Shown here piece after piece: positions 26,032 through 34,029 of a stretch of DNA of 48,993 bases; the stretch's first letter is position 1; each line of letters starts with the position of its first letter. Below the pieces are notes generated by a model. It had not been told where the DNA came from, ran no database searches, and was given only the letters and a program-made list of their open reading frames with translations. The DNA is from an uncultured Verrucomicrobiales bacterium. Lineage in GTDB: Bacteria > Verrucomicrobiota > Verrucomicrobiia > Verrucomicrobiales > Akkermansiaceae. The DNA lies in the NCBI GenBank assembly GCA_937893015.1, contig CALBJX010000124.1:1-48993 (forward strand), given 5' to 3'. The translations under genes and the position numbers were made by a program.

Positions 26032-27137
26032 CAGAAAAACCTCCTCTCTATCTCCTCTGCAATGAGCATCGCCGCGCCGTCATATCCGGCCGCAGCCATG
26101 GCCGCTCGGCAGCGATGCCACCCGGCGGCCCCATCTGCCAGCAATGATTGCACTGCCTGCACAATGTCCGCCGGCGATTCCGCATACTGCCCCGCGCCGT
26201 CGCGGAGCAGAAGCGCCAAATTCCCCTGCTCCTGCCCCGGCAGAGCAAAGTTCACGAGCATCGGCAGACGCATGGCATAACATTCAAACATTGTTGCCGC
26301 GCCCGCCTTACCGATGTAAATATGGCTATGCTCCAGCAACTCCGCCATCTTCTCCGTACCCGGCAATACCTCTACATGCGCACCTTCCGTTTCCCGGTGC
26401 AGCGCATAGCGCAGGCGAGGCGCCCTGTCTCCGGCTAAAAGCGTGATGTGCGCCATAGGATAGACTGCCAACAATGCTCCCACCATGCGCACCATATGGC
26501 GCGTCGGGCAATAAGCCCCCACGACGATCCGGAGATTATCCGACGTCGGCTGCTGAATCACAGGCGGACGGAAAACGTGTCTCACCGGAAAACCCAGGGG
26601 CAACACCTTCCTCCGGGAAAGGCCGAACTGCGCACACACCTTGCGCGCAGAAGCAGTATCCGGCACAACGATAAGAGGTGCCTCCGACTGCAGCCAAATA
26701 CGGCTGATTTCCAACGCATCGGTGACGACAAGCGCATATCGGCCGTGAAAAGAGCCCTCCGCTCGCAAAGAATCGAGCATATACGCATACAGCGGGTAGG
26801 TGCAAAGCACAACATCAGGCCTTTCTTCCTGCAACAATCGCCAGAGGCTCTGCTTCACCATCCCCAACAGGGGCAGCTTCACAGCGCGGCGCCAGTCGGC
26901 GGTGTCCGTCTGGGCATAGGTCACCCCCCACAACCAGGGTGCACGGCGCACACAAAAGCGGTAAAAAGCCTGAGTCAGGGCAAAAACAGCGGGGTTTGCC
27001 GATGCGCAGGGATCACACACGCGGCAGGCATATCCGCGTTCACTCAGAATCTCTGCCAAAGCCGCAGCGGCGGCATGATGCCCCTGCCCATACCCCACGG
27101 AACAGATGAGGCAACGTCGCACGGCTTGCTTGCTCAT
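26031..27137 (-). CDS. MurG/MGDG-synthase-like glycosyltransferase
   Basis: A 368-residue GT28-type enzyme. The N-terminal motif CSVGYGQGHHAAAAALAEIL (residues about 10-29) is the glycine/His-rich acceptor loop of monogalactosyldiacylglycerol synthases and UgtP-like enzymes. The C-terminal domain has YIGKAGAATMFECYAMRLPML and LPGQEQGN, matching the nucleotide-sugar site. It probably glycosylates a lipid. I place the start at the ATG at 27137: it has AGGAGAGG close upstream and the longer frame would run into a terminator. It is followed directly by coaX. Confidence 0.75.
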   Translation of the reverse strand: MSKQAVRRCLICSVGYGQGHHAAAAALAEILSERGYACRVCDPCASANPAVFALTQAFYRFCVRRAPWLWGVTYAQTDTADWRRAVKLPLLGMVKQSLWRLLQEERPDVVLCTYPLYAYMLDSLRAEGSFHGRYALVVTDALEISRIWLQSEAPLIVVPDTASARKVCAQFGLSRRKVLPLGFPVRHVFRPPVIQQPTSDNLRIVVGAYCPTRHMVRMVGALLAVYPMAHITLLAGDRAPRLRYALHRETEGAHVEVLPGTEKMAELLEHSHIYIGKAGAATMFECYAMRLPMLVNFALPGQEQGNLALLLRDGAGQYAESPADIVQAVQSLLADGAAGWHRCRAAMAAAGYDGAAMLIAEEIERRFF

Positions 27138-27154
27138 ACCACCTCTCCTATCGA

Positions 27155-27196
27155 TAAAAAAAGAGGCCCCGACCGCTCGCAGGCAGCCGGAGCCTC
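27155..27196 (-). terminator. Rho-independent terminator of the export operon
   Basis: On the minus strand an imperfect stem (GAGGCTCCG / CGGGGCCTC) is followed by seven or eight T. It lies about 17 bases after the Wza-like stop codon. Confidence 0.82.
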
Positions 27197-27212
27197 GGTA
27201 ATTATTCAAATC

Positions 27213-27821
27213 TTAGGGACCGACGGCACCGGGGCGGGTCTCAAACGCAGGGCGACGCGGCACAAAAATGCTGTCATTCGGCAGCAGGCGAATGCCGCGA
27301 TCGCGGGCACTGAAGTAATCGTACGTGCGCGTCACCGTGCCGCGTGTCACCTGAATCTTGCGCGAGCCGTAGTCAGTGATATCTCCGGCTTCAAGCAAGG
27401 CCTCGATCAGCGTCATACCCTCACGATACGGCAGCGTGGCCTTCTTTGCCACATAGCCGGACACCAACACATGGCGAGCATCCAAACCGGGCTCGTTCTT
27501 GGAGGAGCCGAACACCACCTGAACAATCGGATCAGCGTAAATCTGCTGGTTCACATAGCTCGTGCGAACAATGTTTTCAATATCGCGAGCTGTCAGGCCC
27601 TCCACGCGAATGCGATTCTTGAGGTAGGGCAGCGTGATAGTGCCATCACCGCGGTTCACGGTAAAATCGCCGCTGACGTTGGCGGCATCCTCCGCAGGAA
27701 TATTCTTGAGCACCACCGAAATATGACCGCCTTTAACAGCACGGGGCTCAGTCGCTTCATCCTGCGCCATCGCAGGCAGCAGCACCGCCAGCATCAGCAG
27801 TGCGGCAAGCACTTGTTTCAT
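27213..27821 (-). CDS. Polysaccharide export protein, Wza-like
   Basis: This periplasmic export protein belongs to the Wza family that forms the conduit for capsule or exopolysaccharide to the outer membrane. The 202-residue product has a signal peptide (ALLMLAVLLPAMA-Q), the Poly_export domain near residues 40-100 (GTITLPYLKNRIRVEGLTARDIENI), and a single SLBB repeat near 115-165 (VLVSGYVAKKATLPYREGMTL). It lacks an obvious lipobox Cys and is shorter than E. coli Wza. The start is either the ATG at 27821 or one four codons earlier (27833). It lies 38 bases after the Wzc-like gene. Confidence 0.85.
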   Translation of the reverse strand: MKQVLAALLMLAVLLPAMAQDEATEPRAVKGGHISVVLKNIPAEDAANVSGDFTVNRGDGTITLPYLKNRIRVEGLTARDIENIVRTSYVNQQIYADPIVQVVFGSSKNEPGLDARHVLVSGYVAKKATLPYREGMTLIEALLEAGDITDYGSRKIQVTRGTVTRTYDYFSARDRGIRLLPNDSIFVPRRPAFETRPGAVGP

Positions 27822-27858
27822 TATCGCGTACATCGTATGGAACGAGGGGACGGGGGGA

Positions 27859-30159
27859 TTAATAAATATCTTCTTCCGCCTGAGCATGGCGCTTAGGCGA
27901 CGGAGCGGCGGCAACAGCAGCTTCGGAATGAGTCTTCGGTTCTTCGGCAGGCGCTGCCGCGACGGCCGACTCCGCCGGGGAAGCGACACGAGAGGAATCG
28001 TGCGATGACGAACGGCGGGCAGAGGGTTCCTTGCGACCGCGGTTCTCCTTCGAGTAGTACGAATAATAGGTGGTATAGTACTGATACTGAGTATCGCCGC
28101 TGATATCCACATTATTCATCACCAGACCCATAATCTGACCACCGGCATTCTGGATAAGCATCTTGGCACGCAGCAAGGCCTTGAGCGGCATTTTGCGCGG
28201 CTGCAACACCAGCAACGTGGCATCAGACTTGCTGACGAGAAGAGAAGCATCACTCACACCCAAAACGGGCGGAGAGTCCAGCAGCACAACATCGAACTTC
28301 TTGGACACCTCGGCAATAAGCTTATCCATGCGATAAGAACCGATGAGACCGCTGGGATCCGTGGGGATGGGACCGGAGGGCATGAGATATAGATTATCCT
28401 CACCTGTCTGGAAGACGACATCCTTAAGCTCCATTTCACCCGCCAAATAGTTGGAGAGGCCGACTTCGCTCTTCAGCTCGGCGTAGCGGGCCAAACGGGG
28501 ACGACGGAGGTCAGCATCTACCATCAGCGTGCTGAAACCGGCCTGCGCGAAAGTGAACGCAAGGTTACTCAGCGTTGTCGTCTTACCTTCGGCTGCGTTA
28601 GCGGACACCACCGTGTAGACAGTAGACTTGAACACAGCCTTCTTCAGCTCAATATTGGTACGCAGGATGCGATATGCCTCGGCATCCGGGCTGTTGCCGC
28701 CCTGAAGAATCAGCAAACCGGCATCCTGCGGAATCACGCCCAGCACAGGCAGACCAAGGCAGCGTTCCGCATCCTCCAAGGTCTTAACGGAGGTATCGAA
28801 ATAGTTGTAGATGAAGGCCACCACAATACCGAACAGCACACCGGCCACGGCACCCACAATGAGGTTGAGCTTGTACTTCGGGCTGCTGGGAGCCGTCGCC
28901 ACCACCGGGCGAGTGTAGATTTCCAAACTGGTGCGGGGGGCCATCATGCGCATCTTATCTGCGATATAGTCGTTCTCCAACTTATCGTAGCGCTGTTTCT
29001 CCGCGGCATACTCCTGCAAAGCCGTCTGAACCTTCTGGTCTTCCAGAGTCTTATCGCGCAGCTTGTCTTTCGCCTCATTCAGGCGAGCCATCAAATCCTG
29101 CAATTCGGATTTCTTGACATCCAACTGGTCGATCATGGCATCGCGCATACCCACCAGTTCCGCATAGAGCAGCTCGCGGGTATGCTTATGAGACTCGTCG
29201 ACTCGAAGAATGTTGGGATGCAGAGGACCATAACCGCTGATGAGCATCTGTGTCCGCTGCTCCTCTTCCTTGGTGTACTGGTCATTGAGCTCGCGGACTT
29301 TTGCGGAGCAATAGGATTCCGCAGTCAGCAGGCCGGTACGGGTGACGTAGCTCAGGAGCTCCTCATCTTTAAGGTTCTGAAGCTTGCCGATATGCACCGT
29401 CATCTCAGCGATGTGGGCCTCCATCTGCAAACGCTTAGCATTGAGGTCCGTCAGGGTCTGCTCTTCAGAACCGGAGGATGTGGGCACGGAACTGCCGTGT
29501 GCAGTGGCCGTATTCCAAATGCCCTGGATATACTTGCCGGAACGGATGTATTGGCGAACGACATCTGCCTTGCGTTCCAGTTCATCCTGACGAGAACGCA
29601 GCACCTCATAGCGCTTGTTAATCGCCTCCGTGATGATGGAGTTCTCCCTATTCTCACGCAATTCGCGATAGCAATCCGCCACAGATTGGCAAATCTGCTG
29701 TGCCACACGGGGGTCCGAGTTCTCCACCTCAACATCCACGATGTTGGTGCTGCTACGGGGCTTCACCTTAATCATCCCCGACAGGGAAGCCGCCGCCGTC
29801 GTCTCATCCATCTGCCACTCATTCAGCAAATCCAGTTTGTTCGCAATGGCGATGAGATTCTGCTGAGAGACGAGGATTTCGAACTGCGTCTGCATGTAGT
29901 TGCCCGTCTCGCTTGTCACAGCCTGAATAGGATTGATATCCGTGCCGACCGTGACATTAATCAAATCACGCGGAGGCTTAATCTCAAAGCTCATGACACT
30001 GGTATACTTCGGTGTCTGCAGCTTGGTGACGATGGCACTGCTGACAAACACCAAAAGAAACACCAGAAGAGCTTCCTTCCAACGAGAGCGCAGGACCTGC
30101 AGGTAATCCTGCGCATGCAGGATTACCTCCTGCTGCGTCTGTTGAGACTGGGTATCCAT
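27859..30159 (-). CDS. Polysaccharide co-polymerase / BY-type tyrosine kinase, Wzc-like
   Basis: A 766-residue inner-membrane regulator of polysaccharide chain length and export. Order: a membrane helix near residues 28-46; a Wzz-like periplasmic domain; long coiled coils at about 180-210 and 340-400; a second membrane helix near 431-452; then a cytoplasmic BY-kinase with Walker A ANAAEGKTT (Lys526), Walker A' LMVDADLRRPR at 545-555 and Walker B VVLLDSPP at 624-631. The autophosphorylation cluster lies at 692-702 with seven Tyr, followed not by the usual chain end but by about 60 Ala/Pro/Ser-rich residues ending in Tyr766. It follows the beta-barrel gene by 35 bases. Confidence 0.92.
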   Translation of the reverse strand: MDTQSQQTQQEVILHAQDYLQVLRSRWKEALLVFLLVFVSSAIVTKLQTPKYTSVMSFEIKPPRDLINVTVGTDINPIQAVTSETGNYMQTQFEILVSQQNLIAIANKLDLLNEWQMDETTAAASLSGMIKVKPRSSTNIVDVEVENSDPRVAQQICQSVADCYRELRENRENSIITEAINKRYEVLRSRQDELERKADVVRQYIRSGKYIQGIWNTATAHGSSVPTSSGSEEQTLTDLNAKRLQMEAHIAEMTVHIGKLQNLKDEELLSYVTRTGLLTAESYCSAKVRELNDQYTKEEEQRTQMLISGYGPLHPNILRVDESHKHTRELLYAELVGMRDAMIDQLDVKKSELQDLMARLNEAKDKLRDKTLEDQKVQTALQEYAAEKQRYDKLENDYIADKMRMMAPRTSLEIYTRPVVATAPSSPKYKLNLIVGAVAGVLFGIVVAFIYNYFDTSVKTLEDAERCLGLPVLGVIPQDAGLLILQGGNSPDAEAYRILRTNIELKKAVFKSTVYTVVSANAAEGKTTTLSNLAFTFAQAGFSTLMVDADLRRPRLARYAELKSEVGLSNYLAGEMELKDVVFQTGEDNLYLMPSGPIPTDPSGLIGSYRMDKLIAEVSKKFDVVLLDSPPVLGVSDASLLVSKSDATLLVLQPRKMPLKALLRAKMLIQNAGGQIMGLVMNNVDISGDTQYQYYTTYYSYYSKENRGRKEPSARRSSSHDSSRVASPAESAVAAAPAEEPKTHSEAAVAAAPSPKRHAQAEEDIY

Positions 30160-30194
30160 AACTCAGGCTATATGGGAGGGAGGGCTTACTGCAA

Positions 30195-31409
30195 TCAGAA
30201 ACGATAGGTCAAGCCCGTCCACACACGCCAACGATTATACATGGCATCATTACCGGCTTTTTCGTATGTGTAGTATGTATACTCTGCTCCGACATGCCCC
30301 TGCAAACGGGGCGTGAAATTATAATTCATCGTCAAGGAAGGCTTGATAGAGATACGTTCAGCATCGGGTGCGCCGAGCGTATTCTTCGCATACTCCGTGT
30401 GCATCACCTGAGCTCCGAACACGAAAGAGACATCCGGGGAAAGCACATAGGTGCCATACATACCGGCACGCCAAGAACCGCAGGAGCGGTAAGAGCTTTG
30501 ATTCGCACTATTGTAGTTATTGACATTTTCGTCAGAGTAACTGATGTAGGAATTCAGGCTAAGACCATCCGTGACGCGGCGGCGATACCCCACATTCAGT
30601 GTCGGATTCAGGGTTGTGTCACCGCTCATCATTTTACCCTGCACACCGACAGAGGCCGACACCGTCGAAACGGGATCCAGAGCATACTGGAACCCGACAT
30701 TGGCAAACATACTGCGGGAGGAAGAGCCATGCGTACGCTCTTCCCAGCGATAGCTCAGAGAAGACGTGTACGTCAGACGATCGGAGGCGCGATAGTTCAG
30801 GCCGAGAGAAGCGCTGTAGTACTGGCGGTCATCATAACGATAAGAAGTCTCCGTGTAGTGAGTACCGGAAACATTAAAGCCCGCGTTCCAACTCCAACGC
30901 ATATCAATCGCCTGCGAATAGGTGTTGTCAAAGCTCCAGGAGAGCGTATCACCCATCATACCGGCAGAAGAGAACCCATTATCATACCCGGGTTCCGGCA
31001 TGTAGGAAACATGCAGACGTCCTGTATAACGGCTCATGGCGCTGAAGGCATGCGTATATCTCACATCCATGGCGCAGTCGCCATAATACTTTCTTCCGCC
31101 GCCACTGGTAGCATTCCCCAGATAACGAGTCCCGCCCAGTCGCGCGTTGTACGTCAGCTGATCCACGGACTCAATATCCGCGTAGGTCGAGGAGACCGAG
31201 GCGTTAACATAACAACCGGCATGCCGAAGCTTCTTATTCGTCGTGCCCTGCGGGTTCGTATCATAGCCGAAATTAACGGACGCAAAATATCGTGCGGACT
31301 GCGATTCCGCAAACCCCACCATGGGAGCGGTTTCGTACAGAGACAGAGCGGACGCAGAGGTAGCACAAACACCCGCGACGACGAGAGACTTCAGAAAAAA
31401 GCTTTTCAT
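30195..31409 (-). CDS. Outer-membrane beta-barrel protein
   Basis: 404 residues with a signal peptide (residues about 1-21, ending ASA) and long alternating hydrophobic beta-strands separated by short Gly/Asn/Ser-rich turns. The chain ends in Phe (GLTYRF), the outer-membrane insertion signal. This fits a BBP2-like or GumC/porin-type barrel. Its place upstream of the Wzc- and Wza-like genes suggests a role in moving polysaccharide across the outer membrane, but direct evidence for that is absent. It follows the small secreted protein gene by 27 bases. Confidence 0.8.
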   Translation of the reverse strand: MKSFFLKSLVVAGVCATSASALSLYETAPMVGFAESQSARYFASVNFGYDTNPQGTTNKKLRHAGCYVNASVSSTYADIESVDQLTYNARLGGTRYLGNATSGGGRKYYGDCAMDVRYTHAFSAMSRYTGRLHVSYMPEPGYDNGFSSAGMMGDTLSWSFDNTYSQAIDMRWSWNAGFNVSGTHYTETSYRYDDRQYYSASLGLNYRASDRLTYTSSLSYRWEERTHGSSSRSMFANVGFQYALDPVSTVSASVGVQGKMMSGDTTLNPTLNVGYRRRVTDGLSLNSYISYSDENVNNYNSANQSSYRSCGSWRAGMYGTYVLSPDVSFVFGAQVMHTEYAKNTLGAPDAERISIKPSLTMNYNFTPRLQGHVGAEYTYYTYEKAGNDAMYNRWRVWTGLTYRF

Positions 31410-31436
31410 AACAAGAAGGCGTAAGAGATGAACGTG

Positions 31437-32012
31437 TTAGTTGTTGCTGGACACCACGGGAGGAGTCGGCTCCACGGGATGAGGATCATCCGGCTGCACA
31501 TCGCGAAGCGGGGGCACAGGCACCACTTCAACAACGCCGGTGCTATCCGTCACAACATCGGAAATCACGGAATCGACATTCACGTTTGAATCACCGATAA
31601 CGACCAAAACCTTCACACCCTCAGAAGCATCAGGAGGCGCAGTGGTAGGCTTACCGGCGTCGATGTAATCCTTCACATCCTGCGTGAGAGAGGAGGAGAG
31701 GCCGGGGGTCGACGACACCACAGTCTTGTACAGATATGCCACCTGCTCATCGGACCAAGAGGGGCGGGCATCAAGCACACGAGAGAGCACATCGGAAGGA
31801 GAAGCACCCTGCTTAATAGCATCCGCAATCGCCTGAGCAATTCGCTCAACGGACGCATTGGGATCTTTAGCCAATTGTTCAGCCTCAGTCACCTTATCCA
31901 GCTTGGACGCCTTGCCATAGCGCACGGAGTCATCCTTACCGGAGCCGGCGTAAGACACCGTCACCATTGTCGCGCCAACGAGAAGCGCCGTCAGGAATTG
32001 AGCGATTTTCAT
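31437..32012 (-). CDS. Secreted hypothetical protein, first CDS of the export operon
   Basis: Unrecognised 191-residue protein with a clear signal peptide (residues 1-22, VTVSYA-G). The body is helical with repeated Ala/Asp/Val segments, and the last 30 residues are Pro-rich and disordered. Only 21 bases separate its ATG from the tRNA-Gly gene, with no promoter between them, so it is probably transcribed from the tRNA promoter. The function is unknown; it may be a periplasmic or wall-associated factor of the polysaccharide exporter. Confidence 0.7.
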   Translation of the reverse strand: MKIAQFLTALLVGATMVTVSYAGSGKDDSVRYGKASKLDKVTEAEQLAKDPNASVERIAQAIADAIKQGASPSDVLSRVLDARPSWSDEQVAYLYKTVVSSTPGLSSSLTQDVKDYIDAGKPTTAPPDASEGVKVLVVIGDSNVNVDSVISDVVTDSTGVVEVVPVPPLRDVQPDDPHPVEPTPPVVSSNN

Positions 32013-32033
32013 ATCTGTAAATAGTTAAAAGAG

Positions 32034-32104
32034 AGCGGGTAGCGGGAATCGAACCCGCATGATCAGCTTGGAAGGCTGGAGCTTTACCATTAAGCTATAC
32101 CCGC
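32034..32104 (-). tRNA. tRNA-Gly (anticodon TCC)
   Basis: On the minus strand a full cloverleaf: acceptor GCGGGTA / TACCCGC, D-arm, anticodon loop CTTCCAA with TCC, T-arm GCGGGTTCGATTCCCGC, discriminator T. CCA is not encoded. Confidence 0.96.
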
Positions 32105-32117
32105 TTAGTCGCCCTGC

Positions 32118-32146
32118 ACCATAGCACAACGCCACCCGTTTGGCAA
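32118..32146 (-). promoter_or_regulatory. Promoter of tRNA-Gly(TCC) and probably the export operon
   Basis: On the minus strand: TTGCCA (32141-32146), 17 bases, TATGGT (32118-32123), about 13 bases before the tRNA. Confidence 0.65.
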
Positions 32147-32195
32147 GCGCAAACGTGTATTTTTGTCAGCGTTTTTCAACTTTTTCACTTTATGC

Positions 32196-32224
32196 TTGAC
32201 TGTTCCGCGCTTCTCCGATAGAAT
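32196..32224 (+). promoter_or_regulatory. Promoter of tRNA-Gly(CCC)
   Basis: TTGACT (32196-32201), 17 bases, TAGAAT (32219-32224), 12 bases before the tRNA. Confidence 0.75.
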
Positions 32225-32236
32225 GCGCCCACACCT

Positions 32237-32307
32237 GCGGGCGTCGTTCAATGGTAGGACGCGTGCTTCCCAAGCATGAGACACGGGTTCGATTCCCGTC
32301 GCCCGTA
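32237..32307 (+). tRNA. tRNA-Gly (anticodon CCC)
   Basis: Acceptor GCGGGCG / CGCCCGT, anticodon stem CGTGC / GCATG with loop TTCCCAA (anticodon CCC), T-arm ACGGGTTCGATTCCCGT, discriminator A. It is divergent from tRNA-Gly(TCC) 132 bases away. Confidence 0.95.
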
Positions 32308-32310
32308 TTA

Positions 32311-32347
32311 AAAAAACTGCGAGTCGATTTCGGCTCGCAGTTTTTTG
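32311..32347 (+). terminator. Rho-independent terminator of tRNA-Gly(CCC)
   Basis: An AAAAAACTGCGAG / CTCGCAGTTTTTT inverted repeat with a 10-base loop and a run of six T. The poly-A side would also make it work on the other strand. Confidence 0.9.
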
Positions 32348-32444
32348 TTTTTTCTCTGCCCGACCGCCCCCCTAACCCTTCCCTGCCCTTTTGCCGAAAT
32401 TTTATCTCGGAAAAGTTGAATTTCAACAAAACTTAGATATTTTC

Positions 32445-32473
32445 TTGACAAGGTCGTTCGGAATTGCTATTTC
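32445..32473 (+). promoter_or_regulatory. Promoter of the coiled-coil protein gene
   Basis: TTGACA (32445-32450), 17 bases, TATTTC (32468-32473). It places the transcription start near 32480 and so excludes the upstream TTG at 32464 as a start codon. Confidence 0.62.
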
Positions 32474-32505
32474 TCGTGCGTAAAGAAAATTTTCACGCTA
32501 CGCGC

Positions 32506-33129
32506 ATGAGACAGGACGCCACACCCTACCTCCAGATGGAACTCGGTGACAACCGAGGCGGCATGGAGCGTCTCTCCCCGGAGCAAATGCGCGAGCAGAT
32601 GGAGACCGCCCGCCGGCAAGCGGAATTCTATGAATCTCAACGCGCTCAGTGGGAAAAGCAGCAGGCGGAGCTGGAGGAGAGCAACGAACAGAAGCATCTC
32701 TTCAACGACAGCCTGAACGACATCGGCATGCGCCTGCACAACGCTGTGATGCGCATGGAAAAGGAGATGGAGTCCATGGACCGCGAGCGCACGGAGCTGG
32801 GCCACATCCACGCCTGTCTCAAGCGCCACCTGGAGATCCTCTCCTCCCTACAGCCGCACACTTGGCCCGCCGCCGACTTTGCCCGATACCTTCAAGAGGC
32901 ACTGCCCAAGCTGGAGCGAGCAGAGAACGATTTCCACGAGGCCTACTACGGCGCGACGCATTACCGCCACACCGACCTCTTCCTCGACAAGCCCGGCGAG
33001 GAGCGCAAGAGCTCCTTCAACTGGTCCGTCCTCAAGCTGGAGCTGGCGAAGGGGCTGGCCTTCCACCTGCCGCTCTTCCTGCTGTTACTCATCACTTGGC
33101 TCATTTACCTCGCCGTCATCACTTTCTGA
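32506..33129 (+). CDS. Tail-anchored coiled-coil protein
   Basis: Unrecognised 207-residue protein. Residues about 20-100 are a heptad-rich acidic/basic coiled coil (SPEQMREQMETARRQAEFYE and following). The C-terminus is one strong membrane helix (LPLFLLLLITWLIYLAVITF, the last 20 residues), so it is probably anchored in the inner membrane with the coiled coil in the cytoplasm. The next gene, another small protein with a C-terminal membrane helix, starts 12 bases later. The promoter at 32445 fixes the start at the ATG at 32506. Confidence 0.75.
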   Translation: MRQDATPYLQMELGDNRGGMERLSPEQMREQMETARRQAEFYESQRAQWEKQQAELEESNEQKHLFNDSLNDIGMRLHNAVMRMEKEMESMDRERTELGHIHACLKRHLEILSSLQPHTWPAADFARYLQEALPKLERAENDFHEAYYGATHYRHTDLFLDKPGEERKSSFNWSVLKLELAKGLAFHLPLFLLLLITWLIYLAVITF

Positions 33130-33141
33130 TTTCATCCTTTC

Positions 33142-33477
33142 ATGTCTCCCCGCCGCACCAGTGACTCCCTTGACCGCCTGCGCGACTACGGCCGCCGCAA
33201 CACGGTGTATGGTGTCGAGCGAGCGTGGGAACAGGAAACACCGCACCGCACTACCCGCCGCAGCCGTCGCGTGGCAGATCCCGCCAACACCCTCGGCCCG
33301 CAGGAGGATGTCATGGAACGCCGCGAGCGCGAATACCGCCACCGCGTCGCCACCGCCGTGCCGCAAAACGACAGCGGCAGCAGCATGACGGAAAACCTGA
33401 TTCTGCTCGCCATCCTCGCGGGTTCCATCTACGGGCTCTATCGCCTTTGCATCTACCTGCTCATGCAGGGCGTGTGA
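33142..33477 (+). CDS. Small basic protein with C-terminal membrane helix
   Basis: Unrecognised 111-residue protein. The first 80 residues are very rich in Arg and probably disordered (DRLRDYGRRNTVYG, then RRSRR). A single membrane helix, NLILLAILAGSIYGLYRLCI, lies near residues 84-104. It begins 12 bases after the coiled-coil protein, so the two are likely co-expressed and may act together at the membrane. Base composition matches the neighbours. Confidence 0.65.
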   Translation: MSPRRTSDSLDRLRDYGRRNTVYGVERAWEQETPHRTTRRSRRVADPANTLGPQEDVMERREREYRHRVATAVPQNDSGSSMTENLILLAILAGSIYGLYRLCIYLLMQGV

Positions 33478-33627
33478 CAAGTCCGAAGTCCGGATTTCGG
33501 CTGATAGGTACGCTTTAGCCTGTCATTCGCATCGCTCCGCACGCCGTTTCGGCATGCAAGACACATATCGTTCAGGCGCAGGTCCGATATTTCTGAACTT
33601 CGCATTGACCACGTCATCTGATTTTGC

Positions 33628-33656
33628 TTGTAAATCGCACACTCGCGCGTTATACT
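33628..33656 (+). promoter_or_regulatory. Promoter of gatC-gatA
   Basis: TTGTAA (33628-33633), 17 bases, TATACT (33651-33656). The leader is about 41 bases. Confidence 0.65.
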
Positions 33657-33703
33657 GCGCGGGCACTTTTGCGCCCGTTCCCTTTCAAAAGCAACTCATC
33701 ACC

Positions 33704-34003
33704 ATGGCAGAACAACCGACCATCGACGTCGCCTACATCGCCGGGCTCGCCAAGCTGGAGCTCACGGCGGAGGAAACCGAGCAATTCTCCCGCGACCTGA
33801 ACCAAGTGCTCGCCCATGTGCAGCAGCTGGAGCAGTGGGACACCGCGAACACCGAGCCCATGTACCACCCCCTGCCCGTCTTCGATGCTCTGCGCACCGA
33901 TGAACCCGGCGAAAGCCTGAGCAACGAGGCCGCCCTCGCCAACGCCCCCGCGCAGGAGGAAGGCCAGTTCCGCGTGCCTAAGGTTGTTGAATCCGCCCAT
34001 TGA
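33704..34003 (+). CDS. gatC: Asp-tRNA(Asn)/Glu-tRNA(Gln) amidotransferase subunit C
   Basis: GatC stabilises the GatCAB complex that converts mischarged Glu-tRNA(Gln) or Asp-tRNA(Asn) to the right aminoacyl-tRNA. The 99-residue product has the family pattern VAYIAGLAKLELTAEETEQF (residues 9-28), LNQVLAHVQQLEQWDTANTE and the C-terminal FRVPKVVE. The start is the ATG at 33704; the longer frame from 33554 runs through the promoter. gatA follows 26 bases downstream; gatB is not in the window. Confidence 0.94.
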   Translation: MAEQPTIDVAYIAGLAKLELTAEETEQFSRDLNQVLAHVQQLEQWDTANTEPMYHPLPVFDALRTDEPGESLSNEAALANAPAQEEGQFRVPKVVESAH

Positions 34004-34029
34004 TTTTCCCCTCACCCCTCTTCCCACCC

